Below are positions 12,128 through 23,959 of a stretch of DNA of 64,000 nucleotides, in pieces. The stretch covers positions 6,910,264 to 6,974,263 of the forward strand of contig JAQFVV010012434.1 of the NCBI GenBank assembly GCA_028023455.1. The letters are read 5' to 3'. Numbering within the stretch: the first letter of the stretch is position 1; each line of letters opens with the position of its first letter. Origin of the DNA: Epiperipatus broadwayi (lineage: Eukaryota; Onychophora; Udeonychophora; Euonychophora; Peripatidae). The notes below the pieces were generated by a model. That model made no database searches, was not told the DNA's origin, and saw nothing but the letters and a program-made list of their open reading frames with translations. The position numbers were made by a program, and so were the translations under genes.

Positions 12128-14300
12128 GTTTGATGTGATGCACTGTGGCTTCTCCTTTATTGTAGTTAGGAATCTCTTAGCCACTATGCCCAGAGAAACC
12201 TGTTACCACCATATCTTCCCTTTCGATTTCCCACCCTAAGTTTTTCCCATATTCTTATCTATCCTGCTCCATCCCATTTTCATAGCATTATCTTTGTCAC
12301 CTCTAAAGTCTTTATATCTAAACCCCCCTTATCTTTCCCAAACCCAGTATAAAAACCCAAAACTCATTTTCTGTATAATCACTTTATTTATATTTATTTC
12401 CCCACAACTTCATTATTTGCACCCTTTCTACTTGTAGGCATTTACATTCAATCAACAGATGCCTAATATTTTCTATGTCTTCTTTAGATAACTTGTAGAC
12501 TAAATCACCCATGTTTTTTTATTTATGTGTATATTCCCTTGTTGCTAATAATTTTGTTTGAGCCTTAAATAGTAAACTACTTTCCTTGCTATTATTATAC
12601 ATTAACTTGCACCCAGTATTCTTTTTACTTCTATATAAATTTAAACTTTTTTTACTCTCCACATTATTTCTCCAACTGTTTATTTTTTATTAATGCATCA
12701 ATCCTTCTATTCCATTTCTTGCCACCAGCACTCAACAATTCTTCTAACACAATCAATCTTCTGCCTTTCTCACCCATCTTATTGCCTGTCTTTTACTTAT
12801 AACCCAATTAAATACTATTTTGACTATTCTGTTATTATCTATAAATTGCAATCAACTGAACATTTCCATTTTGATTTTTGCATCTCTCATATAAAAACTT
12901 GACCATCCCATTTCTCTTTGAATTGCCTCCTTTGCCATCCTCACATCTGCACCTAATGCATGTCTTCCTACTTCTCTTTGTATTTTTTAGAGTAATTTAA
13001 TGCCACTTTACTAGCACAATGCATTATTACCATAAGTTGACCCTGCTACTCCCTTTTATACAGTTCTAGCTATATCATATTTATTATATGAAAACACTGT
13101 TAATTTCTTTATGAGTCCCTTTCTTTTCTTTGCTTCATTTATCAACTTTTTCTCCTATTCATCCAAGCAATTTTTCTGATTACTTAAGATGATTCTCAGA
13201 TAGTTATACATATTCACCACATTTAACTTTATATTCCCCAATAAAAAAAATTCTTTTTTCTTTACCCAGCATTTATCATCATTACTTTTGATTTTTCTTC
13301 ACTAAATTTAATACCTATCTCTTTATTCACTCTTTGCATGTCTTCAGCATAACTTTCATATCTTCACTACTTTCTGTTCTTGAGAACATATCATTAGCAA
13401 ATAAAAGACTTGATAATGTATATACACTCTTGCCATCTATTAATGGTATCTCTACCTCTCTTTCTAGTCTTTCTATTTCTCTCTCCATTTCTCTCAAATA
13501 TAACAAAAACAAAATTGATGGTATAGGGCATTCTTACCTTATTCACACCTCATTTTTAACTTTAATCTAATTCCATATTTTCTAATTGATACTATATTAA
13601 TTACTTTCATACAATCTCTTATTAAAATCCACTGAAGCTCCATTAATTTCCAAATTTACTAAACTTAATCATATTTGATTTCTATTCACTCTATCACATG
13701 CCTTCTCTATATCTATAAGGACTATATATAATGGTTTACCTATATTCCTACTCATATCTATAAGTTGTGTAATTACAAATAAACTATCTCCTATAGGCCA
13801 ATCCAGTGGAAAACCTCTTTGTATTTATCCCACTATATTATTTTCTTTTCATTTATTTTGCAACCCTTCCAACCATCATATATGCAAAAACTTTATATAA
13901 CACTGAAGTTACTGCTATCGGTCTATAATTGTTTAACTTTTTACGATCCTTATTCTTTTCTTTAAATAGTATTACTCTCATAAAATTCCAGCTATCTGGA
14001 AATTTTCTTTTCTTTGCCATCTTATTAAAACATGATAATAGATTTAATTTTGTCCTATTTTCTAAATTCATCATCATCTCTACTGCCCATCCATCTAAAC
14101 CTCTTGCCATTCCATTTTTCAATTTTTCCCCTGCCTCATTCAATTCATTTTCTGTAAACCTAATATTTCCATTACTATATGCTTTAAAGTTTGTTATTGC
14201 TCTTTCCTTCACATCTAACATTTTTTCTCTATCCATTACATACTTATTCAAGATTGTCTCTAATTCTTCTCTAGAGCTCTTTTTTCTTATCATCTAGTAA
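12128..14300 (-). mobile_element. Decayed non-LTR retrotransposon (LINE 'C'), minus strand
   Basis: Read on the minus strand, a broken reverse transcriptase runs from about 14293 to 13270. The start of the RT domain, with GLDGWAVEMMMNL and LNNYRPIAVTSVLYK, is in one frame (14293-13853). After frameshifts come IVLIDIEKACDRVN (motif A), a GxRQG-like block, LFANDM (motif C, normally ADD) and EEKSKVMMINAG. Further 3' is GRHALGADVRMAKEAIQ then MGWSSFYMRDAK (about 12960-12880) and a Cys/His segment IRHLLIECKC (about 12470). The 3' end at about 12130 is followed by a CATCA-type tail. Multiple stops and frameshifts make it dead, and it looks 5'-truncated near 14300. I could not fix the clade; no endonuclease is visible. 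Confidence 0.85.
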
Positions 14301-15409
14301 TACTATTTCTCACACAAGACCCACTGTACTGACACCATTATAAAATATGAACATTATTAATTTGTGTGATATTCACACACAAATAGTTCAAGAATACATT
14401 TTAAATTATGGTCTTAAATACATGGGTTAGTATATGGAGGGACTACAACATGATATTAATAGATACAGTTCAAATTTTTTTTGAAGTGAACAATAATGGT
14501 AATAGCATTGTTGATGGAATTATTAATAATATTGTTAGACATAAGTTCAAAGTTAACATTAATAAAAATTCATGACAACTTACTATTCCAGAATTTAGAC
14601 AAAGTTAAAATTGATAAAATGATATGTCTGAAAGAAGATAAATATTTGAGATGTGTTTGATGCCAAAATGTCAATATATTAAAAAAAATAAAATGCAAGG
14701 AAATAAGCTTGATTTCTTTTTAACTGAAAAATATAATATGAATGATTAAAAAATAAAATTTATTAATGACATATTAAAAAAGTCTAAGAATAATGATATA
14801 AATAATAATGTATATTATATTATATATCCTTTAAATTCTGTATGTCTTTGTATTTTTTTTTTATGTAAATGTAAAACTACACAAAGATGGAAATATTAGA
14901 TTTATGATAGAATTTGATGATTTATTTATATAATGTATATCTGAATCCATTAGTAATAAATCTATATTAAGAACACTATTGCTTCAATTTTTGATGTTGT
15001 AAACAAAATTTAAGCAGTCTCTAATTTATGAAAATATATGATGTTACAGAGTTATATGGTTTCATTGATAAATTAGATTCCATAAAAATTACTAAACAAG
15101 TTTATTGCTGATTATTTTATTTATTTATTTATTTATTTTGATTAATAAAAAAGAAATCAGTTAATATACCATAAACTTAATAACTAAATCTTAAAAGTTT
15201 ATTGAAGACAGTATTGTTTCTTCCTTTAAAGATAAATTTCTAGAGGGTGACCCATAAGTCTGCTTATGGTTGCACAAATTTGTAATTTTGTTTTGTCTAT
15301 ATTCAAGGATAATGTTAGAAATCCAATAATATTGTAGCTATTAAAATTTAGTAATCAATAAAGCAAATTATATATAGCGTGATGTTGCTTTTATAAGCTT
15401 GTATTTATA
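14301..15409. other. No gene; possible remnants of an old coding element
   Basis: AT-rich sequence with short open stretches separated by stops. One near 14470-14570 on the plus strand includes VDGIINNIVRHKFKVNI. A (TTTA)n tract lies at 15114-15140. The open pieces hint at a decayed Asn/Lys-rich coding sequence, but none was recognised. Confidence 0.3.
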
Positions 15410-15883
15410 AATATGTAATATAGAGAGTGTAGCAATAACTCAAACAAGCTTTTAATTAATAACTGTGGTTGGAGAAAATATTTAAAATCTCTTTCTGGAA
15501 CATTCCTAGCCCCAGACCAATTGGTTTTGAGCTTATGGCTTACCTCAGTGAGGAGCTAGAACATTCAAACACTAGATTTAAAATATCAACTCAAAATCAG
15601 CACTTATTTAATATGTAATAGTTAAGTAGAAAGAAATTTTTATGTCTGAAATTTTTAGAGTTTCTACTTTAATATTACATATTAAATAATTGCTGTTTTT
15701 GAGTTGATATTTTAGATCTAGTGTCAGAATGTTCTAGCTCCTCACGGAGGTGAGCCATAAGCTTGAAACCAATTGGTCTGGGGATAGAAACATTTCAGAT
15801 AGAGATTTTAAATATTTTCTATAACCACTCTTATCAATTAAGAGCTTGTTTGAGCTATTGGTACACTCTCTATATTACATATT
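15410..15883. repeat. Fold-back element of 474 bp with ~200-bp terminal inverted repeats
   Basis: Ends match as inverted repeats: ATATGTAATATAGAGAGTGT on the left mirrored at the right end 15864-15883. Further blocks, including CTCAAACAAGCTTTTAATT, ACCAATTGGTTT, GAGGAGCTAGAACATTC and ATATCAACTCAAAA, are also mirrored. The centre is about 70 bp. No ORF. It is the clearest long-TIR non-autonomous element in the window. Confidence 0.85.
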
Positions 15884-16228
15884 AAAATTTATATGGAATA
15901 TGTTGATCCCATTTTTGTTCATGGATGTGAATTTACTATAAATTATTATATAAATAAATTAAACAAGGTTAAATTACTTAAATTGTATAATAAAGATATT
16001 AAATAGCTCAATGTATATATGATTTTTTGGTTTATTAAATTATAAATTGTTAAATTAATTGTTATAAGTAAAAAAAAAATATATACTATAAATCAAAAGT
16101 ACCATTTGTATAAAGTGGCAAATTTTAGATATCTTTTGCTTACAAAGATGTTATGAAAGTGATAAATCTTAGAATATTAATGTTTTACAATGTAAATGAT
16201 TGCAATTATATTAGTTAAAAAATAAAAA

Positions 16229-16504
16229 ATGTTACTGCTAAAAAATGAATATTTATTTCATATGATCAAAAGTGTGCAAGCTAAGTTCATTAAAGATACA
16301 TATAGAGATTTATACAATATTTCATTGTATGTTTTACCTAATGTTAATAGATTGGTAAATAATTTAACAAATGCAGCAACTATGAAACAAAAACTAATAT
16401 TGTATATCAAATTACATGTAAATACAAATCTTTATACATTGGGAAATCAAGGTGTAGTAATGAAAAATGTTAAAATAAGATCAGCCTTTTCTATAAATGT
16501 ATAA
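16229..16504 (+). CDS. Unidentified 91-codon open frame, possibly a decayed coding fragment
   Basis: Open from ATG 16229 to a stop at 16502-16504, with mixed, non-repetitive composition (for example KFIKDTYRDLYNISLYV, TLGNQGVVMKNVKI). I do not recognise a family. The upstream region (from about 15895) also has an open piece containing DPIFVHGCEFTINYYINK in another frame, so it may be the tail of an old element. No splice sites or promoter support it as a host gene, and it could be chance in AT-rich DNA. Confidence 0.15.
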   Translation: MLLLKNEYLFHMIKSVQAKFIKDTYRDLYNISLYVLPNVNRLVNNLTNAATMKQKLILYIKLHVNTNLYTLGNQGVVMKNVKIRSAFSINV

Positions 16505-17912
16505 AAAATAATAATTATGATTTAATAATAGCAACTATTTTTTTAATAGTTAAAAAAACATGTAATTTTACTTTCATTTTTAATTGAGATAACATTAAAA
16601 TTTTTTATAAGGAAAAAAAAACATAGAAAAAAATAAAATAAAGGGAATTTTTTTTATAAATATTCATGAATCTTAGGATATCAATGATGATGATATTTAC
16701 TTCAACAAATTTAGAATGTTTAGCAGTTGGAAATGGTTGATAAAAATAACTGAATGTACTTCTGTGTTCTTTTATATATTGTAAACAATATTAAAAAAGT
16801 AAAGTGAATTTGGGGTGATGGCATTATCACCATCAACTCCAGTTAAATAATCAAATTTAAATATACAAGGAATGAAATGAATATGAGCTTTGAAAGATCA
16901 GCAAAAATCAAGACTAACTATAAGTTCACCAGCTTTATAGAGAAAACTAAATCATTCCTCATTATGAATGATTAACAATAAAATAAGTCAACAGCCAATC
17001 TTGTGACTGTATTTAATAGTGGTCCACTATAGGCAAAGCTAATATAAAATCACATCAAATAATGCTGAGATACTAAACAATGCTGATCATTCATCAATGC
17101 CCTGGAAACTTAGCACCATTAATGTATTGTCTAACTATAAACTTAATTTCTAATTATAAATCAAATAAAATGCAGTGCATGGAATTTAAAGGATGTCCCT
17201 TCATACCAACCAGAACCAACATTATCATCTGGATGTCCATGACATTATATATAAACTCCAATCATATAACTAACCATTATGCATAAATCCAGTTCAGAGA
17301 GCAAGAACTCTATAACTGTTACTGTAAGCAAGAGATAATACCAACATATAATAATTTATAATATTTTAGGTTTAATAAATTCACTAGAATAACTTAAACA
17401 AATGGAATAACTTAAACAAATATAAATTTGTTAATAACAATAATATGAAATTAAGGTCTACCAAGTTATAAATATAAATTCAGCATTCTGATTTTGATTA
17501 AGATACAAAAATATGTTACTACATTGTAATTTACATACAACTCAATAGGTTTACTTAAACACACATGCATATATAAGCCTGTTTAATAATATAGAATTAA
17601 CATATTAAAATTGTCATAAACTAATAAAAAAAAAATCAATTCATTTTAATAATACATAAATGATTAATTTTAACATATATGTGTGTATGCATAAAAATGT
17701 GTGCACACACTGATGTTTATATCCTAGGATATTTCATTTGTTACAAATACTAAACTTATTAAATCCATATTATATTTTCACAATGAAATTAACTCTATTT
17801 TGAAAATATATAAAAACTGCATATGCATTTGTGTGTTATTATTATTCCCCTACAAGTGAAAGTTATTAATTCATTATTTCTTATGATAAATAAAAGTTTA
17901 CTATTTTTTAAA
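16505..17912. other. Intronic stretch with no feature recognised
   Basis: AT-rich sequence with no interpretable ORF. A 68-codon frame at 17080-17286 has no recognisable similarity. Confidence 0.4.
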
Positions 17913-18218
17913 TATCATCATCATCAAACATTATCAGTCTACTGCAGGATAAAGGTATCTCTAAGTTCAATCTATCTTCTTCAATCTTTAGTTTCTCTTC
18001 TCCACATCACCCCTGCACACTTTCTTATTTCATCCATCCATCTCACATTCTCACATTGGTCTTTTTCTGGGTCTTTTACAATTCTTTGAATTCAGTTTAA
18101 GATTTTAATTGTTCATCAGTCATCATCTCTTCTAGTAATATGTCCAGCCCAACTCCATTTCAGTCTTTTAATTTTTTCATTGAGGTCAGTAACATCTGTT
18201 AGTTCTTTTATCCATATA
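17913..18218 (-). mobile_element. 3' end of a minus-strand RTE-type LINE (separated from its body by an insertion)
   Basis: The minus strand encodes the C-terminal RTE segment: IWIKELTDVTDL, EKIKRLKWSWAGHI, VRWMDEIRKCAGVMWRRE. It ends in a (GAT)n tail at 17913-17926, as in the plus-strand copy at 20552-20568. It stops at 18218, and its exact continuation resumes at 20727 after a 2.5-kb insertion flanked by TA. Joining the two parts preserves the reading frame (DQKCN then IWIKELTD, aligned with DRKRN then VWVRQQTG in the other copy). Confidence 0.88.
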
Positions 18219-18572
18219 CACATAAGCCTCATTTTATGCAGTAGATAGGTTCCTCAGAAAATGCACACAAAAGAAATCACACAAAAATAAATGTAACTTA
18301 CCTTGAAAAATGGGGATCGGTGCTGTAATTTTCAGAATTCTCATAAAAGTAAAGCAACAAGGAAAAATTACTTTAAAATCCGCATTAAAAAAATAAACAA
18401 ATAAAGTATGACTAATAAAAAATTTCAAATATTTGAAAAAAATTAGTACAAGACAAAACTTTTTTTACTTTTTTTATTAACTACAGTATTTAATTTTACA
18501 TTTTTCATATATATTTTAATCATTACCACTAGCTGCTAGCATTCATTTGTAAACTGGTAAGAAATCAGATTC

Positions 18573-18658
18573 GATGTGATGTGATGTATTGTGGCTTCTC
18601 CTTAAACGAAGTCAAGAATTTCTCAGCAATTATGCCCAGAGAAACCTGTTAGCCACTT
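18573..18658 (-). mobile_element. Truncated 3' end of a LINE 'C'-family element
   Basis: Carries the same terminal block as 12128-12215 and 48743-48830: a GATGT repeat tail, then TGTGGCTTCTCCTTAAACGA, TATGCCCAGAGAAACCTGTT. It is severely 5'-truncated, leaving about 85 bp, in minus orientation with the CATCA-type tail at its left end. Confidence 0.75.
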
Positions 18659-19027
18659 TATTTTTATTGGTGATGTGATGTACAACTAGTGTCACTTTCA
18701 GTCTTGAGCTGTGTTAATGGTTTTCTGTTTCTATATTAAAAAAATTAGAACGCAATCAAAACAAAAAAATTATACATTATCATTAGAAAGATTATTTTCA
18801 GTTTATAAAATCAATAAAATCTTTGTTATTATTTATTTTAAAAATCTAAAAAAATATTTATTTCTGTTAATATCTAACAAAATACATTTAAAAGTTTAAA
18901 AATTTTGAATATTTATTGCAATATTTTTATATGTAAGTATAAATGTATTATTATTATTTACTCATTAGTATAAGTAGATTATTTATATAAAAGTTAGTAT
19001 TCTAAATACAGCTTCAGACCATATTCA

Positions 19028-20568
19028 CGTTAGCTACTAATATAACATTATATTCCAAATTGCCCAGAATTTTAAATGAGGAAGTGAGACATGCAATTAA
19101 GTGTATGAAGAAAGGAAAGGCTCCAGGAAATGATGGAATTATAATTGTTATATTAAAAGAATCAGGTGAAGAAATAGAAACAATTTTAGCAAAGTTGTAT
19201 ACCAAATGTCTAAATGATAAAGATGTACCGGAAGATTGGAAGAATGCAGTAATAATATTAATATTTAAAAAAGGTGATAAAAAGATATTAGAAATTACAG
19301 ACCTATCAGCCTTTTATCAGTTTTATATAAAATTTTTACCAAGATAATTACAACTCATCTACAGAGAACTTTGGATTTCCACCAACCAAGAGAACAAGCT
19401 GGATTTAAAAGTGGTTTTAGTACAATAGATCATATCCAGGTATTGAGAGAAGTCATAGAAAGGACAAACGAATATGAGTTGTCATTATGTTTTGGATTTG
19501 TAGATTATGAAAAGGCATTCGATTCTATACACATTTCTTCAGTGATTAAAGCATTGGATCATCAAGGTATAGATCCAGGATATTGTCATATTTTAAAGAA
19601 TATTTATAAAAATGCAACAGCAACAATTAGATTACATAATGATACTGGAAAAATCAACATTGAGAAAGGTGTAAGACAAGGTGACTCCATATCTCCAAAA
19701 CTCTTTACAGCAGTGCTGCAAGAAGTATTTTGTGGATTAAAATGTGAAACTAAAGGAGTAAAAGTGAATGGAGAGTATTTAAGTCATTTAGATTTCGCAG
19801 ATGATGTAGTTGTTTTTGCAAATAATGCTTCAGAGCTGCAGGAAATGTTGCAGGAGTTAGCAGATGAAAGTAGAAAAGTAGGACTAAAGATAAATGTTAA
19901 AAAGACTAAAGTAATGTTTAATCGATTTGCTCAAAATATGAAAATAAAGATTGATTATGAAGAATTAGAAGAAGTTAACAGTTACAAATACCTTGGTCAG
20001 ATTATTAATACAGATGGAAACATAATGGAGGAAATTAATCATAGAATTAAACTTGGTTGGAGTGCTTTTGGTAGAAATAACTTGATACTAAAAGGAAATA
20101 TGCCTATGTGTTTGAAAAGGATGGTTTTTAACAAATGTGTTTTACCAGTTCTTACTTATGGATCTGAGACTTGGACACTTAATAGAAGAGCAATACAGAG
20201 ACTTCAGACCACTCAAAGGAGTATGGAGAGGTGTATGTTGGGAGTAACAAGAAGAGATCGAAAACGCAATGTATGGGTAAGACAACAAACAGGTGTTACT
20301 GACCTTATTGAAAAAATTAAAAGATTGAAATGGAGTTGGGCTGGACATATTGCTAGAAGAGATAATAGATGGACAATTGAAATTTTAAACTGGATTCCAA
20401 GAGATTGTAAAAGACCCAGAAAGAGACCACATGTGAGATGGATGGATGAAATAAGAAAATGTGCAGGGGTGTTGTGGAGAAGAGAAGCTAAAGATTGGAG
20501 AAGATGGATTAAACTTGGAGAGACCTTCATCCTGCAGTGGATTGATAATGGTTGATGATGATGATGAT
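19028..20568 (+). mobile_element. 5'-truncated RTE-type LINE, plus strand
   Basis: Similarity to the other RTE copy begins near 19028, within the linker before the RT domain, and ends in a (GATGAT)n tail at 20552-20568. It lacks the endonuclease half, as expected from 5' truncation during target-primed reverse transcription. It lies within the 18219-20724 DNA element and is tail-to-tail with the minus-strand RTE at 20727-23300. Confidence 0.92.
19060..20555 (+). pseudogene. RTE reverse transcriptase fragment (frameshifted)
   Basis: The first part (19060-19347) has the pre-finger motif KKGKAPGNDGI and DWKNAVIILIFKKGDK. A frameshift near 19330-19370 separates it from a 394-codon open frame (19371-20555). 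That frame shows FVDYEKAFDS (motif A, residues 43-52), GVRQGDSISPKLF (100-112), the catalytic FADD (142-145) and YLGQIINTDG, then the RTE-specific tail WAGHIARRD and RWMDEIRKCAG. The catalytic aspartates are intact, but with no start region and no endonuclease it cannot be an autonomous source. By eye it is about 85% identical in protein to the minus-strand copy. Confidence 0.9.
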
Positions 20569-20726
20569 TTCTTGAAAAAAAAAGTATTTCAAGTCAAAAT
20601 AAGTTATTAATAATTTAAATTTCTTGATATCTAATAAATATAGTAAAATATGAAGGATATTAAGAAGAAATATGAATCACATAATTTCAAAATTACATTA
20701 TCCGCATAAAACGAGACCCAGGTGTA

Positions 20727-23300
20727 TTGCATTTTTGATCGCTTCTTGTTACTCTGAACATGCATCTCTCCATACTTATTTGAGTGGTTTGAAGTCTCTG
20801 TATTGCTCTTCTATTAAATATCCAAGTCTCAGATCCATAAGTAAGAACTGCTAAAACACATTTATTAAAAACCTTCCTTTTCAAACACATAGGTATATTT
20901 CCTTTTAGTATCAAATTATTTCTACCAAAAGCATTCCAACCAAGTTTAATTCTATGACTATTTTCATCCATTACATTTCCATCTGTATTAATAATATGAC
21001 CAAGGTATTTGTAGCTGTTAGCTTCTTTTAACTCATCATAATCAATCTTTATTTTCATATTTAGAGAAAATCTATTAAACATTACTTTAGTCTTTTTAAC
21101 ATTTATTTTTAGTCCTACTTTTCTACTTTCATCTGATAACTCCTGCAACATTTCCTGCAGCTCTAAAGCATTATTTACAAAAACAACTATGTCATCTGCA
21201 AAATCTAAATGACTTAAATAATCTTCATTTACTTTCACTCCTTTAGCTTCCCATTTTAATCCATAAAATACTTCTTACAGCACTGCTGTAAAACGTTTTG
21301 GAGATATGGAGTCACCCTGTCTTACACCCTTCTCAATGTTGACTTTCCTAGTATCATTATGTAATCTAATTGTTGCTGTTGCATTTTTATAAATATTTTT
21401 TAAAATATGACAATATCCTGGATTTATACCTTGATGGTCCAATGCTTTAATCACTGAAGAAATGTTTATAGAATCAAATGCCTTTTCATAATCTACAAAT
21501 GCCAAAGCATAATGACAACTTATATTCATTTGTCCTTTCTATAACTTCTCTCAATACCTGGATATGATCTACTGTACTGAAACAACTTTTAAACTCACAT
21601 TGTTCTTTTGGTTGGTGGAAATCCAATGTTCTCTGTAAAAACGTTGTAATTATCTTGGTAAAAAAATTGTATATAACTGATAAAGGTCTGATAGGTCTGT
21701 AATTTCTAATATCTTTTTTATCACCTTTTTAAAATATTAATATTAATACTGCATTCTTCCAATCATCTGATACATGTTTATCATTTAGACATTTGGTATA
21801 TAACTTTGCTAAAAAAATTTCTATTTCTTCACCTGCTTCTTTTAATATATCAATTATAATTCCATCATTACCTGGAGCCTTTCCTTTCTTCATAAATTTA
21901 ATTGCATGTCTCACTTCTTCATTTAAAATTCTGGGCAATTCGGAAGATATAATAAGTATAGGAGGTACTTGTTCTTTATTACTATATAATTCTTGACAGA
22001 AGTCTTCTACCCATTTCATGATCATCTCTCTTTTTAGTAATAATTCCATCTTTTTTTTATTATTGCAGATATAAATTTCTTACCAATACCAAAATGTTGT
22101 TTTACACTCTTGAGACTTTTATTCTATTCAACAGCTTTCCTTGCTATTTCACAGTTATACTTTCTTATATCATTTTCAACTCTTTTCCACACCATTTTAC
22201 AAAATTCAAGGTATTCAATCTTTTTTAATGCATCGTTTTTGTATATCTTCATATTCCTTCTTTTCATCATAAATTTTCTAGTCTCAGTAGAAATTTTATT
22301 GGTCAATTGCTTTTTTCTACCAGCTATCTTTGTTACAGTTTTTAAAAGTGTATCAGTTATTTTCTTATTAATTTCATTCAAATCGGAATCATGTTCAAAA
22401 TCTACTAATACTTGAATGATTTGTAAGTTTTAATTTAAATTCATTAGAATGTTTCTGAAGATTAGAAATATCAACTGTAAATATTGTTTTTCTTAATAAT
22501 TTCTGTCTCTCTAGTTTTGCCTTAGCACATATCTTACATCTTACTAATTGATGATCACTTCCTGTGTTAAATTTATTAAGGACATTACAATCTTGAAATA
22601 TGTATTTTTTGTTAGTCAAAATATAATCCAATTCTTTCTGTACCTTCATTTGGATGCTTCCACATCTATTTCCTTTTAACATTTTCCTCAAAAAAAGAAT
22701 TTATAATATAAATTTTATTTTTTCTGAAAATTCCACAAGTCTATGTCCTCTCTCATTTCTATTACCATAACCAAAATTACCTAGAGCACTTACAGCTTTC
22801 ATTTGTTTACCAATTCTAATATTAAAGTCTCCCATAACAATTTAAAAATCTTGTTTCCTCTGATCAAAAGTCTTTTGTACATCCATATAAAAATCTTGTA
22901 CTACTTTATCACTATGAGAACTTCTTGGGGCATAAACCTGAATTATCTGCATTTGCTATCTGCTACTAAGTTGTATAACTAATCTTGACACTCTGTCTGA
23001 TACACTGTCCATCTCCACAATGTTGTTCTTCCACTTTTTCTTTATAATGAGTCTTAACACTTGTATTTCCAATATTTGTGCCTTTATAGTAGAGTACATG
23101 CCCATTTTTTAAATCAATTCTCTCTTCATCTTTTCTTCTAACTTCACAAAGTCCAATAGTATCCCATTTAAAATAAGACAATTCTTACTAATTTTTGCAA
23201 TCTTCCTTCACTTGAAAGTGATCTGCAGATTTAAGTACCTAAATAAAAAGTTGTCATCAAATGGCAGCCTTGGACCACAATCAGGAGGGTTCCCTGACAA
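20727..23300 (-). mobile_element. Body of the near-full-length minus-strand RTE-type LINE (endonuclease + reverse transcriptase)
   Basis: Read from the right, it encodes an APE-type endonuclease. The N-terminal part is WDTIGLCEVRRKDEERIDLK (about 23175-23110), followed by matches around YAP, and the conserved C-terminal SDHQLVRCKI (about 22560). A linker and RT follow: KKGKAPGNDGI (about 21890), FVDYEKAFDS (about 21500), GVRQGDSISP (about 21320) and FADD (about 21200). It runs to QRLQTTQISMERCM, where it is cut at 20727. The rest is at 17913-18218. Several frameshifts and stops make it a pseudogene. Total RTE sequence is about 2.9 kb, close to the usual length of about 3.2 kb. The 5' end, near 23300, is approximate. 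Confidence 0.9.
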
Positions 23301-23626
23301 TCCTTCATAAAAGTTTTTTTTTTAATATTACTCGTAATTGTAACAGACTTTGATAGCAAATTCTATTCTCCAATATAGAAATATTTTTTGAGTTTTCTTC
23401 TTTTTATTTCAATGGTAAAATACAATCTAGAATCAATCCTGTGTTTTTAGCTATATAATTCAAGCAAAACTTATTTACTTTTCAAATTCCCTATACTTTT
23501 TAAAACTTGTAAATTAAAGATTTTAACTTCAAAGTATTTAAAATAATATACTTACCAGCTGTATGCACTTTATATATATATATAAAATAAATAAAAATAT
23601 CCGTTAATTAAAAATAATATTGTAAT

Positions 23627-23959
23627 TATAATTGAAATAATATTTTTAAACGGTTTATAAACAATTCAAACAATCTTTAAATCAGCAGAAATACTTTCGG
23701 TTACTTTCAAACCTGCCTCAACTGCTATTAAATTCAAAAACTAAAAGCGGAAGCAAACGTCATCAATTCAAATTCCACGAATCTCGTATTTTAATGTTAG
23801 AAGCTTGTCGATTTATCAAATGATGACGTTTGCTTCCGCTTTTAGTTTTTGAATTTAATAGCAGTTGAGGCAGGTTTGAAAGTAACCGAAAGTACTTCTG
23901 CTGATTTAAAGATTGTTTGAATTGTTTATAAACCGTTTAAAAATATTATTTCAATTATA
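23627..23959. repeat. Near-perfect 139-bp hairpin element set in AT repeats (family H, copy 1)
   Basis: Arms 23627-23765 and 23821-23959 are reverse complements with one mismatch seen by eye, and a 55-bp loop. The stem contains CAGAAATACTTTCGGTTAC opposite GTAACCGAAAGTACTTCTG, and GCGGAAGCAAACGTCATCA at the loop end. It is flanked by (TA)n tracts (23571-23583 and 23957-23968). The low divergence of the arms suggests a recent origin or gene conversion. No coding capacity. Confidence 0.92.

Larger units (their letters stand above)
18219..20724. mobile_element. TA-flanked, TIR-bounded DNA transposon inserted in an RTE element
   Basis: The left end reads CATAAGCCTCATTTTATGC after an initial CA. 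The right end, reverse-complemented, reads CCTGGGTCTCGTTTTATGC after an initial CA, giving imperfect TIRs of about 22 bp. Both are flanked by TA (18217-18218 and 20725-20726), the target duplication of Tc1/mariner/pogo-type transposases. Removing the insert plus one TA rejoins the disrupted minus-strand RTE in frame, which supports the boundaries independently. No transposase was recognised. The body contains a LINE 3' end (18573-18658) and a plus-strand RTE fragment (19028-20568), so it is either non-autonomous or has been overwritten by later insertions. Confidence 0.8.
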
